64,000 nt of DNA from positions 5,285,084 to 5,349,083 of the forward strand of contig NZ_KK853997.1 of NCBI RefSeq assembly GCF_000696185.1. The letters are read 5' to 3'. This document shows, piece after piece, positions 28,680 to 38,409 of this stretch. This DNA comes from Kitasatospora cheerisanensis KCTC 2395. GTDB taxonomy: Bacteria > Actinomycetota > Actinomycetes > Streptomycetales > Streptomycetaceae. The position numbers and the translations under genes are program-made. Position 1 is the first letter of the stretch. Each line of letters begins with the position of its first letter. The notes beneath the pieces were generated by a model that saw only the letters and a list, made by a program, of their open reading frames with translations, did no database searches and had not been told where the DNA came from.

Positions 28680-30266
28680 ATGGATCGTTCGACCGGCGGC
28701 GCGCCCACACGCCCGCCGCAGGGGATGGCGGGGGCGGTGCTGCTGCTCGGCGTCCTGCTGGCCGGCGCCGCGCCGCTGATCCCGCTGGCCGTCCTGGTGT
28801 ACCGCTACGAACCCGAACTGCTGCCGCTGTTCGCGGTTCCGCTGGCCGTCCTGGTCGCCGCCTGGCGGATCGCCCGGGACCGGGCGAGAGACCAGCTCAC
28901 CGACCCGCTCACCGACCTGCCCAACCGGCAGGCACTGCTGCTCGCCACGCAGGAGGCACTGGCGGCGCACGAGAACGACCCCGAGTACTGCGTCGGCCTG
29001 ATCCTGCTCGACCTGGACCGCTTCCGGTCGCTGAACGACGCGCTCGGCCACACCGCCGGCGACCGGCTGCTGGTGCACATCGCCCGGCGGCTGCACCGCG
29101 CGCTGCGCAACGGCCCCAGCTTCACCCAGTGCCCGGACACCGCCGTGCTGACCCCGCAAGTGCGCCGCGGGGGCCGTCCGGTGGTGGCCAGGATGGGCGG
29201 CGACGAGTTCGCGGTGCTGCTCCCCGGGGTCGGCAACCCCGACCTGCTGGAGAAGATCGCCAAGGGGCTGATCGCCGAACTCGCCGCCCCGATCCGGCTG
29301 GACGGGCTGCTGCTGGTGCTGGAGGCCAGCGCCGGGGTCTGCATCCACCCGACGCACGCCCAGGACGCAGAATCGCTTCTGCGCCGTGCCGACGTGGCGA
29401 TGGGCCACGCCCAGCACAGCCGCAGCGGCGTCGAACTCTACGACGAGGCCCGGGACCTGGACACCCCGTACCGGATCGGCCTGCTCGGCGACCTGCGGCG
29501 CGCGCTGGAGATGAACGAGGTCGCGCTGCACTACCAGCCGAAGGTCGCCTTCGACGGCCGGGTGGTCGGCCTGGAGGCGCTGGTCCGCTGGGAGCGGCCC
29601 GGCCAGGGCCGGGTGCCCCCCGACGAGTTCATCAGCCTCGCCGAGTCGTCCGGGCTGATGCCCCGGCTCACCGACTACGTGCTGGAGAGCGCCGTCGGGC
29701 AGATCGCCCGCTGGCGCCACCAGGGCCTGATGGTGCCGGTCGCCGTCAACGTGTCGCCGCGCGACGTCCTCAATCCGGGCTTCGCCGCCCGGGTCGCCGG
29801 CCACCTGACCCGGCACCAGGTGCCCGCCGAGGCACTCCAGTTGGAGATCACCGAACGGCTGCTGCTGGACGACAGCCGGCGCGCCGCCGACACCCTCGCC
29901 GAGCTGCGCCGCTACGGCGTGCGGATGTCGCTGGACGACTTCGGCACCGGCCACTCCTCGCTGGTGCGGCTGCGCAGCCTCCCGGTCGGCGAACTGAAGA
30001 TCGACCGCTCGTTCGTCTCCCGGATGGTCGCCGACGACCACGACGCGGCCGTGGTCCGCTGCTCCGTCGAACTCGCCCACTCGCTGGGCCTGACGGTGGT
30101 CGCCGAGGGCGTCGAGGACGACGAGACCTGGGAGCGCCTGCACGACCTCGGGGTGGACGCCGTCCAGGGCTGGCTGGTGTCCGCCGCGCTGCCCGCCGAC
30201 CAGGCCACCGCGTGGCTCCAGGTGCGGCGCGCGGAGGTGGCGCCGGTGGAGTCGCTGCCGCGCTAG
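28680..30266 (+). CDS. rmdB: Membrane GGDEF-EAL c-di-GMP enzyme (RmdB-like)
   Basis: 528 residues. Two TM helices (about 14-36 and 43-60) anchor it in the membrane. The GGDEF domain keeps RMGGDEFAVLLPG (about residue 174) but lacks an RxxD inhibitory site before it. The EAL domain keeps GLEALVRW (about residue 297), LDDFGTGHSSL and VVAEGVEDD, so phosphodiesterase activity is expected. Position after ligA and domain order match S. coelicolor RmdB (from memory). The ATG at 28680 was chosen since the sequence upstream does not look coding. The TAG stop lies in the terminal repeat of the MITE-like element, so the C-terminus may have been altered by its insertion. Confidence 0.92.
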   Translation: MDRSTGGAPTRPPQGMAGAVLLLGVLLAGAAPLIPLAVLVYRYEPELLPLFAVPLAVLVAAWRIARDRARDQLTDPLTDLPNRQALLLATQEALAAHENDPEYCVGLILLDLDRFRSLNDALGHTAGDRLLVHIARRLHRALRNGPSFTQCPDTAVLTPQVRRGGRPVVARMGGDEFAVLLPGVGNPDLLEKIAKGLIAELAAPIRLDGLLLVLEASAGVCIHPTHAQDAESLLRRADVAMGHAQHSRSGVELYDEARDLDTPYRIGLLGDLRRALEMNEVALHYQPKVAFDGRVVGLEALVRWERPGQGRVPPDEFISLAESSGLMPRLTDYVLESAVGQIARWRHQGLMVPVAVNVSPRDVLNPGFAARVAGHLTRHQVPAEALQLEITERLLLDDSRRAADTLAELRRYGVRMSLDDFGTGHSSLVRLRSLPVGELKIDRSFVSRMVADDHDAAVVRCSVELAHSLGLTVVAEGVEDDETWERLHDLGVDAVQGWLVSAALPADQATAWLQVRRAEVAPVESLPR

Positions 30267-30429
30267 GGCCCGTCTTCAAACCCGCGTCGCAGGCCCGCGG
30301 CGTCCGCTGCGTGCTCTCGGCGTGCCGGGTGGAAGGCCTCGTACTGGATGTACTCGGTCTTTCGCCCGGTGCGGCGAGAGTGCGTGCCGGGCGTCGTGGG
30401 GCAGGCGGGGGTTTGAAGACGGGCCCTAG
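30263..30429 (+). mobile_element. MITE-like element with perfect 21-bp terminal inverted repeats
   Basis: A 21-bp sequence beginning CTAGGGCCCGTCTTCAAA (30263-30283) is repeated in perfect inverted form at 30409-30429. The 125 bases between contain no gene, a GTAC-TGGAT-GTAC palindrome and partly complementary flanks, so the whole can fold. CTAG at both outer edges could be a target duplication. Size and structure fit a non-autonomous insertion element (MITE), mobilised by a transposase encoded elsewhere. Its left end supplies the TAG stop of rmdB. A very long hairpin of another function is the alternative. Confidence 0.7.
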
Positions 30430-30622
30430 GGCGTCCGCGAGGTCCGTCCGGGGCGGGAGTTCCGTCCCCGGACGGGCCTCGCCGCCGTTCCCCTCCCGCC
30501 CCGCGCGGTTCCCCGCGCCCCTTCGGGGACCCGCGGTGGCCATAGGATGGGTCACTGGACCGAAAGGACGGGTGTGCCCAGGGCCGCCCGGTCTACCAGA
30601 ACTCACCCTTGAGGATCGCTGC

Positions 30623-30919
30623 ATGCCTGGCATCACGCGCGAGGAGGTCGCCCACCTCGCCCGGCTGTCGCGTCTTGAGTTGCAGGCGGAGGAGTTGGAC
30701 CACTTCGCCGAGCAGCTCGACGTGATCATCGGCGCGGTCGCCCGCGTTTCCGAGGTCGCGGGGCAGGACGTCCCGCCGACCTCCCACCCGCTCCCGCTGA
30801 GCAACGTCATGCGGGCGGACGAGGTGCGACAGTCGCTGACCCCGGAGCAGGCGCTCTCCGGCGCCCCGGCGAGTGAGGACCAGCGTTTCCGCGTGCCGCA
30901 GATCCTCGGGGAGGACTGA
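30623..30919 (+). CDS. gatC: Asp-tRNA(Asn)/Glu-tRNA(Gln) amidotransferase subunit C
   Basis: 98 residues, the usual GatC size. It starts MPGITREEVAHLARLSRLEL, and the C-terminal half wraps GatA in known complexes (PLPLSNVMRADEV). GAGGA stands 8 bases before the ATG. The gap 30430-30622 before it is GC-rich and contains a possible -10, TAGGAT (30543-30548), but no clear -35. gatA begins 5 bases after its stop. Confidence 0.96.
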   Translation: MPGITREEVAHLARLSRLELQAEELDHFAEQLDVIIGAVARVSEVAGQDVPPTSHPLPLSNVMRADEVRQSLTPEQALSGAPASEDQRFRVPQILGED

Positions 30920-30924
30920 CCGAG

Positions 30925-32418
30925 ATGACCGAGCTGATCAAGTACACGGCGGCCGAGACGGCCTCCGCGATCGCCAACGGCGAGGTCTCGGCGGTCGAGG
31001 TCGCCCAGGCCCACCTGGACCGGATCGACGCCGTCGACAAGAAGGTCAACGCCTTCCTGCACGTCGACACCGAGGGCGCGCTGGCCGCCGCCCGCAAGGT
31101 CGACGACAAGCGCGCCAAGGGCGAGCGGCTGAGCCCGCTGGCCGGCGTGCCGCTCGCGCTGAAGGACGTCTTCACCACCCGGGGCATCCCGACCACCTGC
31201 GGGTCGAAGATGCTCGAGGGCTGGATCCCGCCCTACGACGCCACCCTGACGCGCCGTCTGAAGGACGCGGACGTCGTCATCCTCGGCAAGACCAACATGG
31301 ACGAGTTCGCGATGGGCTCCTCCACCGAGAACTCGGCGTACGGCCCGACCGGCAACCCGTGGGACCTGACCCGGATCCCCGGCGGCTCCGGCGGCGGCTC
31401 CGCCGCGGCGCTCGCCGCGTTCGAGGCCCCGCTGGCGATCGGCACCGACACCGGCGGCTCGATCCGCCAGCCCGGCGCCGTCACCGGCACCGTCGGCGTC
31501 AAGCCGACCTACGGCGCGGTGTCCCGCTACGGCCTGGTCGCGTTCTCGTCCTCGCTCGACCAGGGCGGCCCGTGCGCCCGCACCGTGCTCGACGCGGCGC
31601 TGCTGCACGAGGCGATCGCCGGCCACGACCCGCTGGACTCCACCTCGATCGACGCGCCGGTGCCGGCCGTGGTCGAGGCCGCGAAGATGCGCGACATCCG
31701 CGGCATGCGGATCGGCATCGTCAAGGAGTTCGCCGGCGAGGGCTACCAGGCCGGCGTCATGCAGCGCTTCAACGAGACGGTGGAGCTGCTGCGCGAGCTG
31801 GGCGCCGAGGTCGTCGAGGTGTCCTGCCCGTCGTTCACGCTGGCGCTGCCCGCGTACTACCTGATCGCCCCGTCCGAGTGCTCCTCGAACCTCGCCCGGT
31901 TCGACGCGATGCGCTACGGCCTGCGGGTCGGCGACGACGGCACCCGGTCCGCCGAGCAGGTCACCGCGCTGACCCGCGAGGCCGGCTTCGGCGACGAGGT
32001 CAAGCGCCGCATCATCCTCGGCACCTACGCGCTGTCCTCCGGCTACTACGACGCCTACTACGGCTCGGCGCAGAAGGTCCGCACCCTGATCTCGCGGGAC
32101 TTCGACGCCGCGTTCGCCGGTGTCGACGTGCTGATCTCGCCGACCACGCCGACCACGGCATTCCCGATCGGCGAGCGGGCAGACGACCCGATGGCGATGT
32201 ACCTCGCCGACCTGTGCACCATTCCCTCGAACCTGGCGGGCAACGCGGCCATGTCGCTGCCCTGCGGGCTCGCCCCGGAGGACAATCTCCCGGTCGGCCT
32301 GCAGATCATCGCCCCCGCGATGGCGGACGACCGCCTCTACCGCGTGGGCGGAACCGTCGAGGCCGCGCTCAACGACAAGTGGGGTCACACCCTGCTGGAG
32401 GAGGCACCGGCACTATGA
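30925..32418 (+). CDS. gatA: Asp-tRNA(Asn)/Glu-tRNA(Gln) amidotransferase subunit A
   Basis: 497 residues of the amidase-signature family. The catalytic triad is visible: Lys in PLALKDVFTTRG (about residue 79), the cis-Ser in the Gly/Ser loop GGSGGGSAAALAA (about residues 153-158), and the nucleophilic Ser in TDTGGSIRQPG (about residue 178). It hydrolyses glutamine and passes ammonia to GatB for amidation of mischarged tRNA. The stop overlaps the ATG of the following small membrane-protein gene (ATGA). Confidence 0.98.
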   Translation: MTELIKYTAAETASAIANGEVSAVEVAQAHLDRIDAVDKKVNAFLHVDTEGALAAARKVDDKRAKGERLSPLAGVPLALKDVFTTRGIPTTCGSKMLEGWIPPYDATLTRRLKDADVVILGKTNMDEFAMGSSTENSAYGPTGNPWDLTRIPGGSGGGSAAALAAFEAPLAIGTDTGGSIRQPGAVTGTVGVKPTYGAVSRYGLVAFSSSLDQGGPCARTVLDAALLHEAIAGHDPLDSTSIDAPVPAVVEAAKMRDIRGMRIGIVKEFAGEGYQAGVMQRFNETVELLRELGAEVVEVSCPSFTLALPAYYLIAPSECSSNLARFDAMRYGLRVGDDGTRSAEQVTALTREAGFGDEVKRRIILGTYALSSGYYDAYYGSAQKVRTLISRDFDAAFAGVDVLISPTTPTTAFPIGERADDPMAMYLADLCTIPSNLAGNAAMSLPCGLAPEDNLPVGLQIIAPAMADDRLYRVGGTVEAALNDKWGHTLLEEAPAL

Positions 32419-32654
32419 GCAAGATCGAGAAGGCCAAGGGCTGGAAGCACTCGAAGCCCGGCCTGTGGCTGTCCATCGGCACCAGCGCGTTCGGGGCGAT
32501 CTCCATCGTCAAGGACGTCCGCAACGCCCGTGAGGACAACGACACCCTCAAGCTGATCAACGCCCTGGTCGGCGCCGCCGCCCTGGTCACCGGCACCGCG
32601 CTCCTCGTCCGCGAGCTCAAGCGGCTCGGCGACGACGACGTCCTGCTCGGCTGA
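32415..32654 (+). CDS. Small membrane protein embedded in the gatCAB operon
   Basis: 79 residues. A basic N-terminus (MSKIEKAKGWKHSKPG) is followed by a first hydrophobic stretch (LWLSIGTSAFGAISIV) and, after a charged loop (KDVRNAREDNDTLK), a second one (LINALVGAAALVTGTALLV). Two TM helices with an acidic tail are likely. The start overlaps the gatA stop by four bases, so it is translationally coupled. It matches no named family I recognise; position between gatA and gatB suggests conserved co-expression, not a role in tRNA amidation. Confidence 0.8.
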   Translation: MSKIEKAKGWKHSKPGLWLSIGTSAFGAISIVKDVRNAREDNDTLKLINALVGAAALVTGTALLVRELKRLGDDDVLLG

Positions 32655-32680
32655 ACCTCCATGACTGAAGAAGGGACGCT

Positions 32681-34180
32681 GTGAGCGTCATGAGCCTGGT
32701 CTCCTACGAGGAGGCACTCGCCTCGTACGACCCGGTGATGGGCCTTGAGGTCCACGTCGAGCTGGGTACCAAGACCAAGATGTTCTGCGGCTGCTCCACC
32801 GAGCTGGGCGCCGAGCCGAACTCGCAGACCTGCCCGACCTGCCTCGGCCTGCCCGGCTCGCTGCCGGTGGTCAACGCGGTCGGCGTCGAGTCGGCGATCC
32901 GGATCGGCCTCGCGCTGAACTGCGAGATCGCCGAGTGGTGCCGCTTCGCCCGGAAGAACTACTTCTATCCGGACATGCCGAAGAACTTCCAGACCAGCCA
33001 GTACGACGAGCCGATCGCCTTCAACGGCTACCTCGACGTGCAGCTGGAGGACGGCGAGGTCTTCCGCGTGGAGATCGAGCGCGCCCACATGGAGGAGGAC
33101 ACCGGCAAGTCCACCCACGTCGGCGGCGCCACCGGCCGCATCCACGGCGCCGAGTACTCGCTGCTCGACTACAACCGGGCCGGCATCCCGCTCATCGAGA
33201 TCGTCACCAAGCCGATCGAGGGCGCGGGCCACCGGGCACCGGAGGTCGCCAAGGCGTACGTCGCCGAACTGCGCGAGCTGATCAAGGCGCTGGGCGTCTC
33301 CGAGGCCCGGATGGACAAGGGCCAGATGCGCTGCGACGTCAACCTGTCGCTGCGCCCCAACGGCACCTCGACCTTCGGCACCCGCAGCGAGACCAAGAAC
33401 GTCAACTCGCTGCGCAGCGTCGAGCGGGCCGCCCGGTTCGAGATCATGCGGCACGCCACCGTCCTCACCGACGGCGGCACGATCGTCCAGGAGACCCGGC
33501 ACTTCCACGAGGAGGACGGCTCCACCACCTCCGGCCGGATCAAGGACAACGCCGAGGACTACCGGTACTTCCCGGAGCCCGACCTGGTCCCCGTCGCCCC
33601 CGCCCGCGAGTGGGTCGAGGAGCTGCGGGCCGGTCTGCCGGAGATGCCGCGGGTCCGCCGGGCCCGGCTGCAGGCCGAGTGGGGCCTGACCGACAAGGAC
33701 ATGCAGTCGGTGCTCAACGCCGGTGCGGTGGAGCCGATTTCGGACACCATCGCGGCCGGCGCCCCCGCCGACCAGGCCCGCAAGTGGTGGATGGGCGAGC
33801 TGGCGCGGCGCGCCAACGAGACCGGCACCGAGCTCTCCGAGCAGCCGATCACCCCGGCCCAGGTGGCCCGGGTCTGCGCGCTGGTCGCCGAGGGCAAGCT
33901 GAACGACAAGCTGGCCCGCCAGGTCATCGAGGGCGTCCTCGCCGGCGAGGGCGAGCCGGACCAGGTCGTCGAGAAGCGCGGCCTGGCCGTGGTCTCCGAC
34001 GACTCGGCGCTCGGCGCGGCCGTCGACCAGGCGATCGCCGACAACCCGGACGTCGCCGCGAAGATCCGCGACGGCAAGGTGCAGGCGGTCGGCGCGCTGG
34101 TCGGCGCGGTCATGAAGACCACCCGCGGCCAGGCCGACGCGGCGCGGGTGAAGGATCTGATTCTGGAGAAGCTGGCCTGA
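32681..34180 (+). CDS. gatB: Asp-tRNA(Asn)/Glu-tRNA(Gln) amidotransferase subunit B
   Basis: 499 residues. Family signatures: YDPVMGLEVHVEL near the start, LGLPGSLPVVN, and DYNRAGIPLIEIVT. The zinc-site cysteines are in MFCGCSTELG and CPTCLGLPG. The C-terminal YqeY-like helical domain binds the tRNA. GTG at 32681 follows GAAGAAGGGA at good spacing; an ATG at 32690 is possible. An eight-codon mini-frame (ATG 32661, TGA 32682-32684) ends inside the start codon and may couple translation. Confidence 0.97.
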   Translation: MSVMSLVSYEEALASYDPVMGLEVHVELGTKTKMFCGCSTELGAEPNSQTCPTCLGLPGSLPVVNAVGVESAIRIGLALNCEIAEWCRFARKNYFYPDMPKNFQTSQYDEPIAFNGYLDVQLEDGEVFRVEIERAHMEEDTGKSTHVGGATGRIHGAEYSLLDYNRAGIPLIEIVTKPIEGAGHRAPEVAKAYVAELRELIKALGVSEARMDKGQMRCDVNLSLRPNGTSTFGTRSETKNVNSLRSVERAARFEIMRHATVLTDGGTIVQETRHFHEEDGSTTSGRIKDNAEDYRYFPEPDLVPVAPAREWVEELRAGLPEMPRVRRARLQAEWGLTDKDMQSVLNAGAVEPISDTIAAGAPADQARKWWMGELARRANETGTELSEQPITPAQVARVCALVAEGKLNDKLARQVIEGVLAGEGEPDQVVEKRGLAVVSDDSALGAAVDQAIADNPDVAAKIRDGKVQAVGALVGAVMKTTRGQADAARVKDLILEKLA

Positions 34181-34251
34181 GGCCTGCTGTTCCGCCCGGT
34201 GCCCGTTCCCGAACTGGGGGCGGGCACCGTCGTTTCGACGGAGAGAACCAC

Positions 34252-35235
34252 ATGAGGATCCTGGTCACCGGCGGCGCCGGCTTCATCGGCTCGCACTACG
34301 TCCGCACCCTGCTGGCGGACGGCTACCCCGGCCTGCGCGGCGCCCGGGTCACCGTCCTCGACAGGCTCACCTACGCCGGCAACCGCGACAACCTGCCGGC
34401 CGCCGACCCCCGGCTGGACTTCGTCCACGGCGACGTCTGCGACCTCGACCTGATGCTCCAACTGGCGCCCGGCCACGACGCGGTGGTCCACTTCGCCGCC
34501 GAGTCGCACGTCGACCGCTCGGTGGAGTCGGCCGCCGAGTTCGTCCGTACCAACGTCGGCGGCACCCAGAGCGTCCTGGAGGCCGCGCTGCGCTCCGGCG
34601 TCCAGCGGGTCGTGCACGTCTCCACCGACGAGGTGTACGGGTCGACGGAGCACGGCTCCTGGACCGAGGAGAGCCCGCTGCTGCCCAACTCCCCGTACGC
34701 CGCCTCCAAGGCCGGCTCCGACCTGATCGCCCGCGCCTACTGGCGCACCCACGGGCTGGACGTCTCGATCACCCGCTGCTCCAACAACTACGGCCCGTAC
34801 CAGCACCCCGAGAAGCTCATACCGCTGTTCACCACCAACCTGCTGGAGGGCCTGCCCGTCCCGCTGTACGGCGACGGCGCCAACGTCCGGGAGTGGCTGC
34901 ACGTCGACGACCACTGCCGGGCCGTCCAGCTGGTCCTGGAGGGCGGCCGGGCCGGCGAGGTCTACAACGTCGGCGGCGGCGAGGAGCGGACCAACCGGCA
35001 GATCACCGAACTCCTGCTGGCCCGCCTCGGCGCCGACCGGAGCGCCGTGCGGCACGTCGCCGACCGCAAGGGCCACGACCTGCGCTACGCGCTGGACGGA
35101 ACGAAGATCCGCGAGGAGCTCGGCTACCGGCCGCTGGTCCCGTTCGCCCGGGGCCTGGCCGACACCGTCGACTGGTACCGCGACCACCCGGCCTGGTGGA
35201 AGGCCGCCAAGTACCGCGAGCCGCACCGGGCCTGA
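34252..35235 (+). CDS. rfbB: dTDP-glucose 4,6-dehydratase (RmlB/RfbB type)
   Basis: 327 residues, extended SDR family. NAD-binding motif GGAGFIGSHYVR (residues 7-18), catalytic HVSTDEVYGS and YAASKAGSD, plus the substrate loop NNYGPYQHPEKLIP. It makes dTDP-4-keto-6-deoxyglucose, the first committed step to rhamnose and other deoxysugars. No glucose-1-phosphate thymidylyltransferase, epimerase or glycosyltransferase gene is nearby, so this is an orphan copy in a housekeeping block. It could serve cell wall, glycosylated pigment or antibiotic sugars made elsewhere. Confidence 0.95.
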   Translation: MRILVTGGAGFIGSHYVRTLLADGYPGLRGARVTVLDRLTYAGNRDNLPAADPRLDFVHGDVCDLDLMLQLAPGHDAVVHFAAESHVDRSVESAAEFVRTNVGGTQSVLEAALRSGVQRVVHVSTDEVYGSTEHGSWTEESPLLPNSPYAASKAGSDLIARAYWRTHGLDVSITRCSNNYGPYQHPEKLIPLFTTNLLEGLPVPLYGDGANVREWLHVDDHCRAVQLVLEGGRAGEVYNVGGGEERTNRQITELLLARLGADRSAVRHVADRKGHDLRYALDGTKIREELGYRPLVPFARGLADTVDWYRDHPAWWKAAKYREPHRA

Positions 35236-35407
35236 CGGCCGGTCGGATTCGTTCTGGGCCGAACGGGCGACACCGCCCCGAGCCGCCCCCTCCCCACCTG
35301 GCAACCATTACGCTGAGTTGAGTATGCGTGCCGGTGCGTGACCGGATTGGTGTAGGGTCCGGAGCGGGAACACCGGTACGGCCGCGGGCCGGAGGGGGAG
35401 ATGTCGA

Positions 35408-38376
35408 TTGAACTCCACCGAATCGGTGCTGCCTGTCTGCTCGCCCATGCGCCGGCTCACCGCCGTGCTGCTCGCGGTGCTCTGCGCCGGGTACGCGGTG
35501 GGCGCCGGGATCGGCTGGGGATCGTGCGAACTCTCGCTGGTGATGGGCGACTTCGGCCTCGCCGCGGCGGCCCTCGCGGCCGCCCTGTCCTGCCTGGCGC
35601 ACGGCATCGCGGTGGGCGGCCACACCCGTCCCGCCTGGCTGCTGTTCGGCCTCTCCTCCGCCATGGTGGCGTTCGGCAACGCCGCCTGGGGCTGGTACGA
35701 GGTGGTGCTCGGCCGCCCGCTGCCGCCGGACTCCTACGCCGACTTCGCCTTCCTGCTGTTCGCCCCGCTGGCCATCACCGGCCTGCTGGTGCTCGCCCAG
35801 CGCCCGCGCAACCCGGCCGGCTGGCTCTGCCTGGTGCTGGACGCCTGGCTGGTGGCCGGCTCGCTGTTCACCCTCAGCTGGAGCCTTGCCCTCGGCCGGG
35901 TCGCCGCCGGCGACGGTGACGACCCGCTGAAGCTCGCCCTCGGCCTCGGCTACCCCGTGCTGGACATCCTGCTGGTCAGCCTGGTGGTCGGCCTGAACGT
36001 CCGCGGCCGGGACCGCAACCGGGCCGCCGTGCACACCGCGATGATCGGCCTCGCCGTCACCGTGGTCTGCGACGCGCTGTTCACCACCCCGCAGTTCCAC
36101 AGCGACTACCACTCCGGCGAACTGCTGGACGCCGGCTGGTTCGCCGGCTCCCTGCTGCTCGCCTGGGCGCCCTGGTCGCACACCCGCCGCCCCAGCCGCG
36201 AGCACCCCTCCACCCAGGGCGTCCCGCGCCGCCGGGTCGCCTCCACGTTCAGCGCCCTCACCCCGTACGCCGCCGCCGCGGTGTGCACCGCCGGGATCCT
36301 CTACAACGCCCTCGGCGGCCGCCCGCTGGACCGGGTGATGCTGGCCGCCGCCAGCACCGTGGGCCTCGCGCTGATCGTCCGGCAGGGCGTGATGCTGCTC
36401 GACAACCTGTCCCTCGCCCAGGAACTCGCCACCAAGGAAGCCCACTTCCGCTCCCTGGTGCAGGGCTCCAGCGACGTCATCATGATCGCCGGGCCGTCCG
36501 GCGCGCTGTCCTACGTCAGCCCCGCCGCGCTGCGGGTCTACAACCGCGACCCCGAGGACCTGGTCGGCGGCAACCTGCTCAACCTGGTGCACCCCGAGGA
36601 CGTCGACCGGGTGCTCGCCGAGGTGCGCCGCATCCTGGCCCGCACCAAGGGCGCCCGGTTCAGCAACGGCGAGCCCTCCGCCCGGGTCGAGTGCCGGATC
36701 CGCTCCGGCGAGGGGGAGTGGCTGCACGTCGAGTCGACCGTCAACCCGTACCGCGACGGGCTGATCCTCAACAGCCGCGACATCACCGAACGCGTCCGCC
36801 TGCAGGCCCAGTTGCAGCACAACGCGTTCCACGACCCGCTCACCGACCTGCCCAACCGCGCGCTGTTCGCGCACCGGGTCCGGGCCGCGCTGTCCGCCCA
36901 GGGCCCGGCCGGCACCGCCGTCGCCGTGCTCTTCCTCGACCTGGACGGCTTCAAGGCCGTCAACGACACCGCGGGCCACCAGGTCGGCGACGAACTGCTG
37001 GTGCAGGCCGCCCGCCGGCTGCAGGCCGCCGTCCGCACCGAGGACACCGTCGCCCGGTTCGGCGGCGACGAGTTCGCCGTCCTGGTCCGCGGCCGGCTCG
37101 GCCACCCCCAGGTCCGCGACCTCGCCGAACGGATCCGCGCCGCCCTCTCCGAGCCGTACTGGATCGGCGGCGCCGAACTCGGCGTCGCCGCCTCGATCGG
37201 CATCGCCTTCGGCCCCGACACCCCGCTGCCCGTCCCCGAGCCCGCCCCCGACGACGACCCCGCCCGGCCCGCACCGCCGAATCCCCGGCCACCGGCGCCG
37301 CCGACGAACTGCTCCGCAACGCCGACCTGGCGATGTACCAGGCCAAGTCCCGCGGCAAGGGCCGGGTCATGCTCTACACCCCGGCCATGCGCGCCGAACT
37401 CGACCGGCGCGGCGAACTCGAGGAGCGGCTGCGCGCCGCCGTCCGCGAAGGCTCCTTCGCACTGCTCCACCAGCCCGTCGTCGACCTGGCCGGCGGCCGG
37501 CTCACCGGCGTCGAGGCGCAGGCCCGCTGGCGCTCCGCCGAGGGCATGCTGCTCACCCCCGCCGAGTTCCTGCGCACCGCCGACACCGGCGACGCCGCCA
37601 CCCGGTTCGCCCGCTGGCTGCTCACCGAGGCGGTCGCCGCCGCCGCCCGCCGCCGCGCCGACGGCCCCGCCGCCCCGCCCGTCCCGGTCACCGTCCGGCT
37701 GGCCGCCGACCGGCTCTGCGCCCCCGGCATGTACGAGACCCTGGCCGGCGCCCTGCGGGACACCCAACTCCCGCCCGACCTGCTGGTCCTGGAGGTCGCC
37801 CGGACCGGCCCGGACGCGCTCGCCGACGAACTCGGCCGCCGGCTGGCCGCGTTCCGCCGCCTCGGGGTGTCCACCGCGCTCGCCGGCTTCGGCGCCGGCG
37901 GCGGCTCGCTCGGCGCGCTCGCCCGGATGCCGTTCGACGCGCTCAAACTGGACCGCAGCCTGGTCCAGGACATCGCCGACTCCACCCTCACCCGGGCGCT
38001 GGCCGGCCACGCGCTCCGCCTCGGCCGGGACCTCGGCCTGGTCACCGGCGCCGACGGCGTCGACCACCCCCGGCAGGTCGCCGTCCTCCAGGAACTCGGC
38101 TGCCGGCGCGGCCAGGGCCTGGCCTTCGACCGGCCGCTCGACGAACTCCGGCTGCGCCGCGCCCTGTTGCGCCGCGGCTACCCCGTGCCGCGCCCCGGCC
38201 AGGGCCGACCGGGCCGCCGCACGCCGCTCGCCCCGGACCCTCGCTCGGGCGGTCTCGCGGAGGCTTCGGCGGCCCGTCCCGGGCACCTCCACAACGGCCT
38301 TGAGCTGCCGCAACGGCACACCGTGGGGGGTCCGGCCGGCGGCTCGCATGGTGAGACGGCGGTCCCACCAGCTTGA
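35408..38376 (+). pseudogene. Multi-TM PAS-GGDEF-EAL protein (CdgF-like), frame broken at about 37265
   Basis: About eight to ten TM helices fill the first 330 residues, followed by a PAS domain (HFRSLVQGSSDVIMIAG, about 340-460), then GGDEF (RFGGDEFAVLV, about residue 552) with a nearby RTED inhibitory site exactly 5 residues before it. At about 37262-37269 homology moves by one base to another frame; one added C would restore the reading through NADLAMYQAKSRGKG. The EAL part is degenerate: VEAQARW replaces EAL, and AGFGAG replaces DDFGTG, so it is probably catalytically dead. Start TTG is chosen because GGAGGGGG lies 9 bases upstream; a nearer ATG (35401) is too close. Downstream of ligA and upstream of ilvB, as I recall for S. 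coelicolor CdgF. Confidence 0.85.
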
Positions 38377-38409
38377 CACCCACCACTGCGTGGGAGGAAG
38401 GTCGGTGCC

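Noticed and set aside
35401..35919. ATG at 35401 as start of the GGDEF-EAL gene
   Set aside because: Only 2 bases after the GGAGGGGG ribosome site and in a different frame from the TM/PAS/GGDEF coding sequence.
38373..38378. TTGACA as a -35 element for ilvB
   Set aside because: A -10 at normal spacing would fall on the leader ribosome site or downstream, and no TAnnnT is present there.
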